Notes: generated from the letters alone by a model not told the origin. 36,447 nucleotides of DNA from a virus (IMGVR_UViG_3300047157_000035:1-36447), one strand, 5' to 3'. Counted from the first letter of the stretch, positions 18,435 through 24,882 are shown. Made by a program: numbers and translations.

Positions 18435-18653
18435 TTAATCTACATCTATTGGTTTATCAGTTAAGAAACCCTCACACATTGATGGGGTCTCACTCTTACA
18501 TATTAGCTGTTCATTGCCAATAACATCAGGTGGTATAAGCAATGGGTCTTCCTCAGCTAATCTGTCTGTTAATGCACTACAGCCGGACGAAATTATTGCC
18601 ACAGCTAAAGGCAAAACGTAAAGTATTGTAAGTATGCTAGAACGGAATGTCAT
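18435..18653 (-). CDS. Small putative lipoprotein
   Basis: The start is set at the ATG at 18653, inside the SSB coding end, giving 72 aa; an ATG at 18668 is also possible. The N terminus is hydrophobic and ends in a lipobox-like AIISSGC, then a short mature part with PLLIPPDVIG and two further Cys (LICK, SMCEG). It could be an outer-membrane lipoprotein, perhaps the o-spanin partner of the 18070 protein. That pairing is inferred only from neighbourhood and topology. Confidence 0.5.
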   Translation of the reverse strand: MTFRSSILTILYVLPLAVAIISSGCSALTDRLAEEDPLLIPPDVIGNEQLICKSETPSMCEGFLTDKPIDVD

Positions 18654-19083
18654 CTTCAAATCCATCATTTGCTACAGGTGTTATTGGTTGTTGAGAGGGC
18701 GTAGGTTCGTCATATCCGCCAAATTCAGGTTCACCCTTAGGCTCACCTTTACTGTCTAACAATTGTAACGCAGAGTTAAATCCGGAAAGTTTAACCTCAG
18801 TTACATATTTTTTTTGACCAGTATTGTCTTCATAACTTCTGTGAGTAAGCTGTCCTTCAATGTACATTTTAGAACCTTTACGTATTTGAAGCTTCTGACA
18901 AATATCTGCTAATTTATCAAAGACTACGACTCGATGAAACTCAGCCTTGGTCTTTTTCTCACCAGTAGACTTGTCTGTCCAGCTTTCATTCGTTGCTAAA
19001 TTAAGCAAAGCTATTGTTGTCTTAGCATGTTTATACTCTACGTCTTTAGTAAGATTTCCAACGAGTATTACTTTGTTTACCAT
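18637..19083 (-). CDS. ssb: Single-stranded DNA-binding protein
   Basis: 148 aa, bacterial/phage SSB type. The OB-fold begins VNKVILVGNLTKDVEYK and includes FHRVVVFDKLADICQ and GSKMYIEGQL. A low-complexity Pro/Gly/Gln tail ends in the acidic DDIPF tip that recruits partner proteins. It coats ssDNA during replication and recombination and probably works with the annealing-type protein upstream. A 102-nt leader with hairpins separates it from that gene. Shine-Dalgarno AAGGAG is 7 bases before the ATG. Confidence 0.95.
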   Translation of the reverse strand: MVNKVILVGNLTKDVEYKHAKTTIALLNLATNESWTDKSTGEKKTKAEFHRVVVFDKLADICQKLQIRKGSKMYIEGQLTHRSYEDNTGQKKYVTEVKLSGFNSALQLLDSKGEPKGEPEFGGYDEPTPSQQPITPVANDGFEDDIPF

Positions 19084-19185
19084 TACATCTCCTTAAATTA
19101 AATTAGGTGGTTACTTAACGGTAACCAATCGGTAGCGTTTGTCTTTAACTTACGAGGCTAGGATACCCCGACTTCAGCGTAGGTG
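19084..19185 (-). promoter_or_regulatory. Hairpin-containing 102-nt leader before ssb
   Basis: An unusually long gap for this otherwise overlapping gene chain. A 7-bp stem (19108-19114 with 19121-19127, loop TTAACG) lies just upstream of the ssb ribosome-binding site. A second 5-bp stem (19181-19185 with 19189-19193) encloses the stop codon of the upstream gene. No sigma70 promoter is evident. It could be an autoregulatory site for SSB or an RNA-processing site; inferred. Confidence 0.4.
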
Positions 19186-19830
19186 CTACACCTCTGAGTT
19201 CTTTTTGGCAAAATCAGTTGCCGCTTCTACATTACGTTGATGCTTTGCTTCTTTTTTATCTTTAGCCTCCTGAGCTAATCTAACACCACGTTCTGTCATG
19301 TATGAAGATTCGTCTGACCGTAGCTCTTTCCATACAGCAGTCTTCAATGGTACATTGCCTTTAAAATTAGTAAGAACTTCTAGTATACCTTCTTCATCTT
19401 CTTGCTCAATAGCCATTGATAAAGCTGTAGAAATGTAAGCAACTGCTGATTTCATAGTCAGCTCATGCATAGCAATGTGTGATTGTTGCAACTGTGCATT
19501 CTGTACCTCCTCATAGCTGGCAATTTCACCGCTAGGCATTAGACCGATACCAAAAGCAAGACAGCGCCCAATTGCGGATGTCTCTGCACATTCAACATGA
19601 GAGGTTTTATTAATATTGTTAGCACCCTCTACTTCTCTAGCATGACCAGTACCTCTGATTACACCATCAACAACAGCGTGTGCTTTAAAGATTACAACAC
19701 CATCTGCATCTTTAACCATCTCAGTTAAAATTTGCCCATTCTCGTACATTTCTTTAAACTTGTGAACACGATTAACCACCATGGCATAATCTGCTCCACC
19801 TTGTACCTTAGTTGTCTTTACATTCGCCAT
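19186..19830 (-). CDS. Single-strand annealing-type recombination protein (Erf/Rad52-like candidate)
   Basis: 214 aa. The core block ATGHAREVEG-type sequence (here GTGHAREVEGANNINKTSHV) followed by ECAETSAIGRCLAFGIG at about residues 60-96 matches the conserved block of many phage annealing-protein candidates (GHA-E-G--INKTS-E--ETSA-GR-LA). The C-terminal third is helical and Lys-rich, as in many annealases. It lies directly before ssb, its expected partner. The start overlaps the HTH gene stop upstream. Exact superfamily (Erf, Rad52, Sak) cannot be fixed from the sequence alone. Confidence 0.65.
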   Translation of the reverse strand: MANVKTTKVQGGADYAMVVNRVHKFKEMYENGQILTEMVKDADGVVIFKAHAVVDGVIRGTGHAREVEGANNINKTSHVECAETSAIGRCLAFGIGLMPSGEIASYEEVQNAQLQQSHIAMHELTMKSAVAYISTALSMAIEQEDEEGILEVLTNFKGNVPLKTAVWKELRSDESSYMTERGVRLAQEAKDKKEAKHQRNVEAATDFAKKNSEV

Positions 19831-20069
19831 TATCTATTCTCCTTATTTTTCATACCTAGATATTGATACTTTGCCCATGTGCATGGTGTACCAAATTTGT
19901 TTTTGCCTTTTACTATTTCAGTTGGCTCTACAAACATATGACCTTCATCTTTTAAATCAAATATAACAGCCGCTAATCTTGTGATGCTATAAGTTTCATC
20001 AGCTTGTCTATGTGTTATAGTTCCATTAGTTCTAACAAAAGCTAAGACCTGTTCTTTTTGGGTACTCAC
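19830..20069 (-). CDS. Helix-turn-helix protein (HTH_39-like)
   Basis: 79 aa from GTG 20069, preceded by AAGGAGAG. Q-VLAFVRTNGTITHRQADETY, then ITRLAAVIFDLKDEGH, is the typical two-part winged-helix pattern of small phage HTH proteins. The C terminus forms a likely wing (FGTPCTWAKYQYLG). It starts inside the end of the 20066 gene and runs into the annealase gene, so it is co-expressed with recombination functions. Regulator or DNA-remodelling accessory. Confidence 0.65.
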   Translation of the reverse strand: MSTQKEQVLAFVRTNGTITHRQADETYSITRLAAVIFDLKDEGHMFVEPTEIVKGKNKFGTPCTWAKYQYLGMKNKENR

Positions 20070-20212
20070 GATTTACTCTCCTTATTAGTAAATTTGTCAA
20101 ATCCAGCACGCTCTTCTTTGTACTCATCATAAGCTGGGTGTTCTTGATTATCTAACTCCTGTAAATTTTCTTCAGAGTTAATCTCATCGTAATAGTAATC
20201 TGATATGCTCAT
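20066..20212 (-). CDS. Small acidic protein
   Basis: 48 aa from ATG 20212 with TTAGGAG upstream; the stop overlaps the GTG of the next gene. Strongly acidic and Tyr-rich (ISDYYYDEINSEENLQELDN). Such small acidic phage proteins can act as DNA mimics or host-protein inhibitors, but nothing here proves it. Confidence 0.55.
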   Translation of the reverse strand: MSISDYYYDEINSEENLQELDNQEHPAYDEYKEERAGFDKFTNKESKS

Positions 20213-20214
20213 TC

Positions 20215-20529
20215 TTATACTCCTAAATCAAAAGATAAGCGGTCTTGTAATATGTCCGCAATTGGTTTTTTGAAATCATAATCGTATGGCTCATCATTGT
20301 AAGGGTCAATGTATCTGTAATTACTAAGCGCTATTAAATTTTCAATAGCTTCAGCAAGTATTAAAACATTGTTAACTTCAAGTGTTTGGTCTAAGTCATG
20401 TACGATATGCTCAACTTCCATAACAATGTTGTCAGCGTCAGTCATACACGCATCACGTGCATCATCAAAGTTTGCTTCCCATTGTGACTGCCATTCGTCA
20501 CCAGCTCTTAATTCTTTTGCAGTCTCCAT
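20215..20529 (-). CDS. Acidic helical protein, unknown
   Basis: 104 aa, rich in Asp and Glu, with helical segments (ANFDDARDACMTDADNIVMEVEHIVHDLDQTLE) and a Tyr/Asp-rich stretch (YRYIDPYNDEPYDYDF). The start overlaps the stop of the basic 20529-20675 gene. No domain recognised. Second gene of the transcription unit from the promoter at 20719. Confidence 0.6.
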   Translation of the reverse strand: METAKELRAGDEWQSQWEANFDDARDACMTDADNIVMEVEHIVHDLDQTLEVNNVLILAEAIENLIALSNYRYIDPYNDEPYDYDFKKPIADILQDRLSFDLGV

Positions 20530-20675
20530 TATTTACCTCCAGCTTTTTTAGCTTGTCTAGCTAGTTTTCTACGAACCTCACGAGAACCTACTAAAACACT
20601 CTTGGTAAATTTCTTACCCTGACCAAATGCTAACTGTGCAAGCTTGGCTTTTTTTGGATTATCTACTTGTGGCAT
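20529..20675 (-). CDS. Small basic protein
   Basis: 48 aa, strongly basic (KKAKLAQLAFGQGKKFTK, REVRRKLARQAKKAGGK), probably nucleic-acid binding. AAGGAGG lies just before the ATG at 20675. It is the first gene after the promoter at 20719-20747 and overlaps the next start by TAATG, so it heads the recombination/SSB unit. Confidence 0.6.
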   Translation of the reverse strand: MPQVDNPKKAKLAQLAFGQGKKFTKSVLVGSREVRRKLARQAKKAGGK

Positions 20676-20706
20676 ATTGCCTCCTTATTTGTTATGTGAT
20701 TCAATC

Positions 20707-20747
20707 AATCACGAAGTGAGTATATCAGAAACGATATATAAAGTCAA
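20707..20747 (-). promoter_or_regulatory. Leftward sigma70 promoter P1 with overlapping dyad
   Basis: On the minus strand TTGACT (20742-20747), a 17-bp spacer and TATACT (20719-20724). The 15-bp dyad ACTCAC TTC GTGATT at 20707-20721 begins in the -10 and crosses the expected start site. This is the same geometry as P2-P5, but with C/G as the variable arm pair. Drives the 20675 to 17451 unit (SSB, annealase). Confidence 0.8.
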
Positions 20748-21031
20748 CCTAAATTTAATAAGAACTCTTCCGAGTAATTAGTATTAGATAAAACTTTATC
20801 GTAATGTAAGTTAAGAATTACGCAACCATCATCAAGAACCATGTGACTCATAATTCCAAGAGTTTTAAGCTGGCTTACCTCACTTAGTTTTAAGCCATTC
20901 TGTTGTAATATTGAACGCTCACTCTCAACTCTATCATCATCGCCCCAAAGAGACACACACACCATCTCCTTATCGTTCCATCTGTAATCTGCTACGTTAA
21001 TTAATTTAACTAGTAAGTCAGTAATATTCAT
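20744..21031 (-). CDS. Hypothetical early protein
   Basis: 95 aa, mixed alpha/beta look (MVCVSLWGDDDRVESERSILQQNGLKLSEV). The start overlaps the stop of the 21028 gene (ATGA) and the stop overlaps the P1 -35 element. Third gene of the P2 unit. No family recognised. Confidence 0.6.
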   Translation of the reverse strand: MNITDLLVKLINVADYRWNDKEMVCVSLWGDDDRVESERSILQQNGLKLSEVSQLKTLGIMSHMVLDDGCVILNLHYDKVLSNTNYSEEFLLNLG

Positions 21032-21324
21032 GCGAACACCTCTATGCCTTTGTCACTACGAACATCTTTTTTTAAGACTGCACCAATAATATCCCAATGC
21101 GCTTTTGACGTTTCAAGAAAATCTAACCCGGCTTCTAACCATTTTTTGTGGACTTTAACACGTTGTGCAATACTCGCTTCTCTCATGTAATGCCTGTACT
21201 CATATGCCCAAAAATATGTCATGCCAAGATAGTTAGGTGTGCCAACAAAAGTCTCATCAAGTTTGATTAGAGCATCAGTAGCATCCCATGATATTGTGTT
21301 TAAGTTGATTGAATATGTAGACAT
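21028..21324 (-). CDS. Hypothetical early protein
   Basis: 98 aa with many aromatic residues (LGMTYFWAYEYRHYMRE) and a helical C-terminal half. AGGAG lies 8 bases before ATG 21324. A GC-rich hairpin (21342-21359) separates it from the upstream gene of the same unit. No recognised domain. Confidence 0.6.
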   Translation of the reverse strand: MSTYSINLNTISWDATDALIKLDETFVGTPNYLGMTYFWAYEYRHYMREASIAQRVKVHKKWLEAGLDFLETSKAHWDIIGAVLKKDVRSDKGIEVFA

Positions 21325-21341
21325 AGTATCTCCTAGTTTGT

Positions 21342-21359
21342 GGGGAGGTTGCCCTCCCC
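21342..21359 (-). terminator. GCAA-loop hairpin between cassette genes
   Basis: In the leftward transcript GGGGAGG pairs with CCTCCCC around a GCAA tetraloop (GNRA type). No T-tract follows; the next ribosome-binding site is about 10 bases on. More likely an mRNA-stabilising, processing or partial-termination element than a full terminator. Same family as hairpins at 21918, 22162, 22533 and 24318. Confidence 0.6.
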
Positions 21360-21366
21360 GGTTAAA

Positions 21367-21798
21367 TTACTTGTCAGCTCTAGCTTGAGTAACTTCAAAC
21401 GCTTCAGCACCTAAACAAACCTCGCCTCTGTCGTTAAGCATAAGGTGTTCTAGTGCCGCACTTTGCTCGATGTCTTTTTGCTCTGCTGAAATGTGAGCTT
21501 GACCAAGTGTAATTACACCAAGCATAACAAAGTCTAACAAAATTTTTACTGGAGGAACTTGACCATTGCTTCTCCACACAACAATGCCATCAACAAATTT
21601 AGCATCGTTCCATTTTGTCTCAATTGAATCGTCATAAGAATAAACGTGAGTGCCATAATCAACAACTTGAATATCTTTTGCAAGTAGAACATCGCCAGTA
21701 AAAGTTAATGGAAACTGTTTCCTGTGGTCAGTCATTCCTAATTCTTGTTTCTTGTAAAGGTTACTTGCAATATAAATTTCGTTTGGTAATGTGTTCAT
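21367..21798 (-). CDS. Hypothetical early protein
   Basis: 143 aa, first gene after promoter P2; start ATG 21798 with TAGGAGATACAA upstream, the cassette-type leader. Beta-rich first half (FPLTFTGDVLLAKDIQVVDYGTHVYSY), a hydrophobic stretch (VKILLDFVMLGVITLG), and an acidic C-terminal part. No family recognised. Confidence 0.6.
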   Translation of the reverse strand: MNTLPNEIYIASNLYKKQELGMTDHRKQFPLTFTGDVLLAKDIQVVDYGTHVYSYDDSIETKWNDAKFVDGIVVWRSNGQVPPVKILLDFVMLGVITLGQAHISAEQKDIEQSAALEHLMLNDRGEVCLGAEAFEVTQARADK

Positions 21799-21836
21799 TT
21801 GTATCTCCTATGGGTTAAAAGTGTGTAATTCATCTC

Positions 21837-21877
21837 AATTACGAGGTAATTATACAACATTTGAGACCATGTGTCAA
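21837..21877 (-). promoter_or_regulatory. Leftward sigma70 promoter P2 with overlapping dyad
   Basis: TTGACA (21872-21877), 17-bp spacer, TATAAT (21849-21854): full consensus on the minus strand. The dyad AATTAC CTC GTAATT (21837-21851) spans the 3' half of the -10 and the start site, with T/A as the variable arm pair where P3-P5 have G/C. The leader then carries CACTTTTAAC and TAGGAGATACAAATG-type sequence shared with P3 and P5. Confidence 0.88.
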
Positions 21878-21908
21878 GCTTTATTTAATTAAATAGAATA
21901 AATAAATT

Positions 21909-21933
21909 AAAAAAAAAGGGAGGTTGCCCTCCC
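21909..21933 (-). terminator. Rho-independent terminator, leftward
   Basis: In leftward RNA GGGAGG and CCTCCC (21918-21923 and 21928-21933) close a GCAA tetraloop and are followed by nine T (21909-21917). It ends the P3 unit after the 21942 gene and directly precedes the P2 promoter. Confidence 0.85.
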
Positions 21934-21941
21934 CGGTTAAT

Positions 21942-22139
21942 TTATAGTGTGTCAATTATTTCTTGGTTGCAAGCTATGTATCGTTTGCAGATTTTTCTAT
22001 ATTGCTTAACATCTGCCTTGCTCCAGTTAGAAAAAATAGTTTCAAAACTCCAAAAACTGCGACCATATTTTTGATGAAACTTTTGAATTTCTAAATCAAT
22101 TGATTCTTTTTCTGCATTTAATTTATCAATATTTGTCAT
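21942..22139 (-). CDS. Hypothetical small early protein
   Basis: 65 aa, helical and charged (IDKLNAEKESIDLEIQKFHQKY), with aromatic residues near the middle (SFWSFETIFSNWSK). GGAG precedes ATG 22139. Lies between a hairpin (22162) and the terminator at 21909. No family recognised. Confidence 0.55.
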   Translation of the reverse strand: MTNIDKLNAEKESIDLEIQKFHQKYGRSFWSFETIFSNWSKADVKQYRKICKRYIACNQEIIDTL

Positions 22140-22161
22140 TAAATTATTGCTCCTATTTTGT

Positions 22162-22179
22162 GGGGAGGTTGCCCTCCCC
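22162..22179 (-). terminator. GCAA-loop hairpin between cassette genes
   Basis: The same GGGGAGG-GCAA-CCTCCCC hairpin as at 21342, again without a T-tract, placed between the 22188 and 21942 genes and just upstream of the latter's ribosome-binding site. Likely RNA stability or processing element. Confidence 0.6.
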
Positions 22180-22187
22180 GGTTAAAA

Positions 22188-22424
22188 TTAACGTATATAT
22201 TTAAAGCCTCTGTCCATTGTTATTTTTCCCGGACTTTGACCTGCTTCTAATAAATTAAAATATTCTGTTGGTGTCATATTTTTAATTAAAAAAGTGATAA
22301 AACGTTTAGCTATATTTCTGTTGTATTTAAATCTACCAACAAATTCACCACGTTCACCATTCAAAAAATCATAAGTCAAATATTCACCATCAAAATTAAA
22401 TTGGTCTCTGTTAAATCTATTCAT
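22188..22424 (-). CDS. Hypothetical early protein
   Basis: 78 aa, first gene of the P3 unit, start ATG 22424 with AGGAGATACAA upstream. Aromatic-rich N terminus (FNRDQFNFDGEYLTYDFLNGERGEF), then a basic helix (NIAKRFITFLIKNM) and a Gly/Lys end. No family recognised. Confidence 0.6.
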   Translation of the reverse strand: MNRFNRDQFNFDGEYLTYDFLNGERGEFVGRFKYNRNIAKRFITFLIKNMTPTEYFNLLEAGQSPGKITMDRGFKYIR

Positions 22425-22464
22425 TTGTATCTCCTATTTAAGTTAAAAGTGCCATCAAGTTCTC

Positions 22465-22505
22465 AATGACAAGGTCATTATATCATAATTGATATGTTCT
22501 GTCAA
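22465..22505 (-). promoter_or_regulatory. Leftward sigma70 promoter P3 with overlapping dyad
   Basis: TTGACA (22500-22505), 17-bp spacer, TATAAT (22477-22482), extended by TG one base before the -10. The dyad AATGAC CTT GTCATT lies at 22465-22479 in the same position as in P1, P2, P4 and P5. Drives the 22424 and 22139 genes. Confidence 0.88.
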
Positions 22506-22525
22506 ATTAAATAGAAAAATAAATT

Positions 22526-22551
22526 AAAAAAAGGGAGGCTGTTAACCTCCC
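22526..22551 (-). terminator. Rho-independent terminator, leftward
   Basis: GGGAGG (22546-22551 read leftward) pairs with CCTCCC (22533-22538) across a 7-nt loop and is followed by seven T (22526-22532). It ends the DUF932 gene unit and lies just upstream of P3. Confidence 0.82.
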
Positions 22552-22568
22552 CGGTAGATTGTGTTACG

Positions 22569-23375
22569 TTACGCCGCAAGCATCTCAGTAAGCAATGGAA
22601 GGACTTTTCTTACCTTAGCCTCACGATTGTATATCGTAGCAACTTTGTTAGCCTCATTCTTAAATTTGGCGTGACTAGACCAGTCAGTCAAAGTGTTAAA
22701 CAATGCCCAAACAGTAGTACCCATTTCAGCTTTGTATTTAAGAAATGTTTCCTCAAGTAAAACCTGAAGTCTGTCGCTCTTGCCAGCTACCTGTTCGAAA
22801 ATTTTAGTAGCTGTAGCATTTGTAATACCTGTCTTAGCATACTGTTGCCAAATTTTAACGTTAGCTTCGTAGACCTCAAGAGCTGTCTCCATTTTAGCTA
22901 TAGCAACATCAGTATCTAGCGTGCTAGTGTGTTTAGCACTATATGAAGACAATGAATCGACTACAACCTGACCGTTCATACAAGCTAATCTAACAGCGCC
23001 TAGCATAGACATAAACTTCCAAGTACCATCACATGAGTTAAGCACCATAATTTGAAGCTGGACAAAGTCACCAACATCAACTGCCATTTCATGAGCTGGG
23101 AAAGTATAAACAACTTTAGTCTTAGCTCCATTGTGTGAGTAGTGGATTTTTTTAGTCATGCCAGTTCTGTCTAAGTTCGACTTCATAATTACATCGTGGA
23201 ACTGAGGCATGATGTCAGCATCTTGAACTAGATTATAGTTTTTACCAACAACTGCAATTGGCTCACCAGCTTCATTAACAATAGCTTTGTGTGTCTCTAC
23301 AGTTTTCTCAATCCATTCTTTTTTTGTAAATAAGCTTTGCTCATAAACTCTTGGGTATTCATTTACTATTTCCAT
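22569..23375 (-). CDS. DUF932 phage/plasmid protein
   Basis: 268 aa, usual size for DUF932. The visible family pattern includes AIVGKNYNLVQ-type sequence near residue 45 (AVVGKNYNLVQDADIM), a beta-rich middle, GAVRLACMNGQVV, and SSYSAKHTS about residues 125-150, then a helical C-terminal half. DUF932 proteins are common in phages and plasmids; no activity is established. It has its own promoter (P4) and terminator, so it is probably made in quantity. Start ATG 23375 has AGGAGATACAA upstream. Confidence 0.82.
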   Translation of the reverse strand: MEIVNEYPRVYEQSLFTKKEWIEKTVETHKAIVNEAGEPIAVVGKNYNLVQDADIMPQFHDVIMKSNLDRTGMTKKIHYSHNGAKTKVVYTFPAHEMAVDVGDFVQLQIMVLNSCDGTWKFMSMLGAVRLACMNGQVVVDSLSSYSAKHTSTLDTDVAIAKMETALEVYEANVKIWQQYAKTGITNATATKIFEQVAGKSDRLQVLLEETFLKYKAEMGTTVWALFNTLTDWSSHAKFKNEANKVATIYNREAKVRKVLPLLTEMLAA

Positions 23376-23422
23376 TGTATCTCCTATAAGTTAAAAAGTT
23401 GTCTCGCCATCAAGTATGTCTC

Positions 23423-23463
23423 AATGACGAGGTCATTATATCAGTATCTAATTAAATAGTCAA
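23423..23463 (-). promoter_or_regulatory. Leftward sigma70 promoter P4 with overlapping dyad
   Basis: TTGACT (23458-23463), 17-bp spacer, TATAAT (23435-23440) with TG extension. The dyad AATGAC CTC GTCATT is at 23423-23437. The leader to the DUF932 gene is about 55 nt and ends in the cassette-type ribosome-binding site. An AT-rich stretch containing TTTAATTAAA flanks the -35. Confidence 0.86.
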
Positions 23464-23474
23464 GCTTTATTTAA

Positions 23475-23771
23475 TTAAACAGGTGTATCAGTTTTAAACC
23501 ACTTGTCACTAACATCACCATCATCATTTTTGACAGTCCAATATTGAGTAGTAAAACCTAATATGTCTCTGTCTTTTTGTGCATATCTTTTTTCAACTAA
23601 TGTGACTTCACCAATATATGCATCATCCATCATCCAATAATGATAAAGTTTAACTCTGTTGCCAACTTTAAAATCTTCATAATTATTTTTTGATGGTGCA
23701 AACATTTTGTCTTCATCTTCAGTCATTAATTTGTCAAGTGCATCACTTAATATATTTACTGCTTTAGTCAT
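23475..23771 (-). CDS. Hypothetical early protein
   Basis: 98 aa, helical acidic start (NILSDALDKLMTEDEDKM), then a beta-rich SH3/KOW-like part (KVGNRVKLYHYWMMDDAYIGEVTLVEKRY) and WTVKNDDGDVSDKWF. The beta part resembles small barrel domains but no family can be named. Last gene of the P5 unit; its stop lies a few bases before the P4 -35. Confidence 0.6.
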   Translation of the reverse strand: MTKAVNILSDALDKLMTEDEDKMFAPSKNNYEDFKVGNRVKLYHYWMMDDAYIGEVTLVEKRYAQKDRDILGFTTQYWTVKNDDGDVSDKWFKTDTPV

Positions 23772-23780
23772 TTGTATCTC

Positions 23781-23963
23781 CTATTTTATAATCCAAGCCT
23801 GTTTTTCTACGTTAGAATGACAGACACCACACGCTATTGCTGACCATGAAAAATGATAAACTGTAGCGAATTTGAAACATAGTGGACAGATAATTTGTTT
23901 ACCATCTGCCCCAGCTCTAGTATGTTTGTCAACATACTTTGTATTGTGTGTAATCGTATACAT
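23781..23963 (-). CDS. Small zinc-ribbon-like protein
   Basis: 60 aa with two Cys pairs (CPLC and CGVC) separated by about 17 residues, a typical zinc-ribbon arrangement, plus His in the first third. The ATG overlaps the upstream stop (TAATG). Possibly binds nucleic acid or protein; ligand spacing is the only evidence. Confidence 0.6.
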   Translation of the reverse strand: MYTITHNTKYVDKHTRAGADGKQIICPLCFKFATVYHFSWSAIACGVCHSNVEKQAWIIK

Positions 23964-24292
23964 TATTTTTTATTACCAGTTCGCATGCCAATGCTAAAAA
24001 TATTCTTAGCCGCACTATCAAGACAATCAGTAATCTCATGTACAGTTTTATCAAGTTGCTTAATGTGTTTAATCAATATATCAATTTTTTCTTGTTGGTC
24101 TGTAATAACCATTTGTTGTTTTTGTATAACTTGAAAAACACTTCCATTTGGAAAACGTGTCATGTCATCTATAGCTATGTTGCCATTATTATCGAAAGCT
24201 TCAGAACCCCAGCCATTTTTAATGTCAAATGCTCTGTCAAGTCTTTCGTCCATGTCACGTATATCGTCTGAATAAATACTAAGTTCTATCAT
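23963..24292 (-). CDS. Hypothetical coiled-coil protein
   Basis: 109 aa. N-terminal acidic part (YSDDIRDMDERLDRAFD), a Gly/Asn segment, then a long helix with heptad spacing (VIQKQQMVITDQQEKIDILIKHIKQLD) and an end with KNIFSIGMRTG. Lies after a UUCG hairpin and has AGGAG upstream of its ATG. No family recognised. Confidence 0.55.
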   Translation of the reverse strand: MIELSIYSDDIRDMDERLDRAFDIKNGWGSEAFDNNGNIAIDDMTRFPNGSVFQVIQKQQMVITDQQEKIDILIKHIKQLDKTVHEITDCLDSAAKNIFSIGMRTGNKK

Positions 24293-24317
24293 TTAAATCT
24301 CCTAAAAGTTAAAGTGT

Positions 24318-24335
24318 GGGGAGGCGAACCTCCCC
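24318..24335 (-). terminator. UUCG-loop hairpin between cassette genes
   Basis: In leftward RNA GGGGAGG and CCTCCCC enclose UUCG. The stem is identical to the other cassette hairpins, but the GCAA loop is replaced by another very stable RNA tetraloop. No T-tract. Placed between the 24343 gene and the 23963 gene. Confidence 0.6.
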
Positions 24336-24342
24336 GGTTAAA

Positions 24343-24627
24343 TTACTTGATGCCTAACCTTATCATTTCTTTCTGCTCCCATCTTGAAACCATCATGCTT
24401 AGTTCAGCTTCAGTTGGGTCAAGGTCATCTAGGTATAAATCAGCTTCAACAAAATTCCAGTTTACAACACCGGCTGAGTCAACGTTTTCAGCTCTAACTA
24501 CTGACCTGTTAAATGCGTCCTGTAGTATGTGTCTACGAGCCTGACCTTTAAGCATACGCTCTTTAGAATCAAGCCTAGCAAGTTCAATGTCATCTAGTTG
24601 GTTGTTGATAATATCTAATGTGTTCAT
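24343..24627 (-). CDS. Hypothetical early protein, first of the leftward block
   Basis: 94 aa, helical and charged (NNQLDDIELARLDSKERMLKGQARRHIL), with an acidic C-terminal half (EADLYLDDLDPTEAELSMMV). First gene after P5. Function not recognised; as the promoter-proximal gene of the leftward block it may be among the first expressed. Confidence 0.6.
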   Translation of the reverse strand: MNTLDIINNQLDDIELARLDSKERMLKGQARRHILQDAFNRSVVRAENVDSAGVVNWNFVEADLYLDDLDPTEAELSMMVSRWEQKEMIRLGIK

Positions 24628-24665
24628 TCTAGCTCCTATGGGTTAAAAGTGCCACCGTTTATCTC

Positions 24666-24706
24666 GATGACAGAGTCATTATATCAGATTAGATACGTTC
24701 TGTCAA
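24666..24706 (-). promoter_or_regulatory. Leftward sigma70 promoter P5 with overlapping dyad
   Basis: TTGACA (24701-24706), 17-bp spacer, TATAAT (24678-24683) with TG extension: full consensus. The dyad AATGAC TCT GTCATC (24666-24680) has one arm mismatch. First promoter of the leftward block, next to the large noncoding region. Confidence 0.87.
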
Positions 24707-24814
24707 ATTAAATAGAAAAATAAATACAAATAGTTTGCACTAAGTTTTTTCTCAGGGTATGATTCGAGTCTTGGTTTAGTGTTTTTTGGGTAAGCTTACA
24801 ACCCGGAAAGCACA

Positions 24815-24876
24815 AACCCCCTGAGGTGGTTGACGTCTCAGAGGGTTCATTAAACTGGTGTTTGCCCACCGTTCTG
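24815..24876 (-). ncRNA. Candidate small RNA with terminator hairpin
   Basis: The promoter at 24883-24910 would start transcription near 24876 leftward. The transcript contains a small hairpin GGTG/CACC (24857-24870) and ends in an 11-bp stem (24837-24847 with 24815-24825) that is continuous only in this direction, because the single mismatch becomes a U-G pair. It is followed by GTTTGTGCTTT. There is no reading frame of note. Length about 60-75 nt. Predicted from promoter plus terminator only. Confidence 0.5.
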
Positions 24877-24882
24877 TAGAAG

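Noticed and set aside
24735-24763. Rightward promoter TTGCAC-17-TATGAT
   Set aside because: The -35 matches the consensus at only three positions and there is no supporting context; kept only as a possibility for transcription of the structured region.
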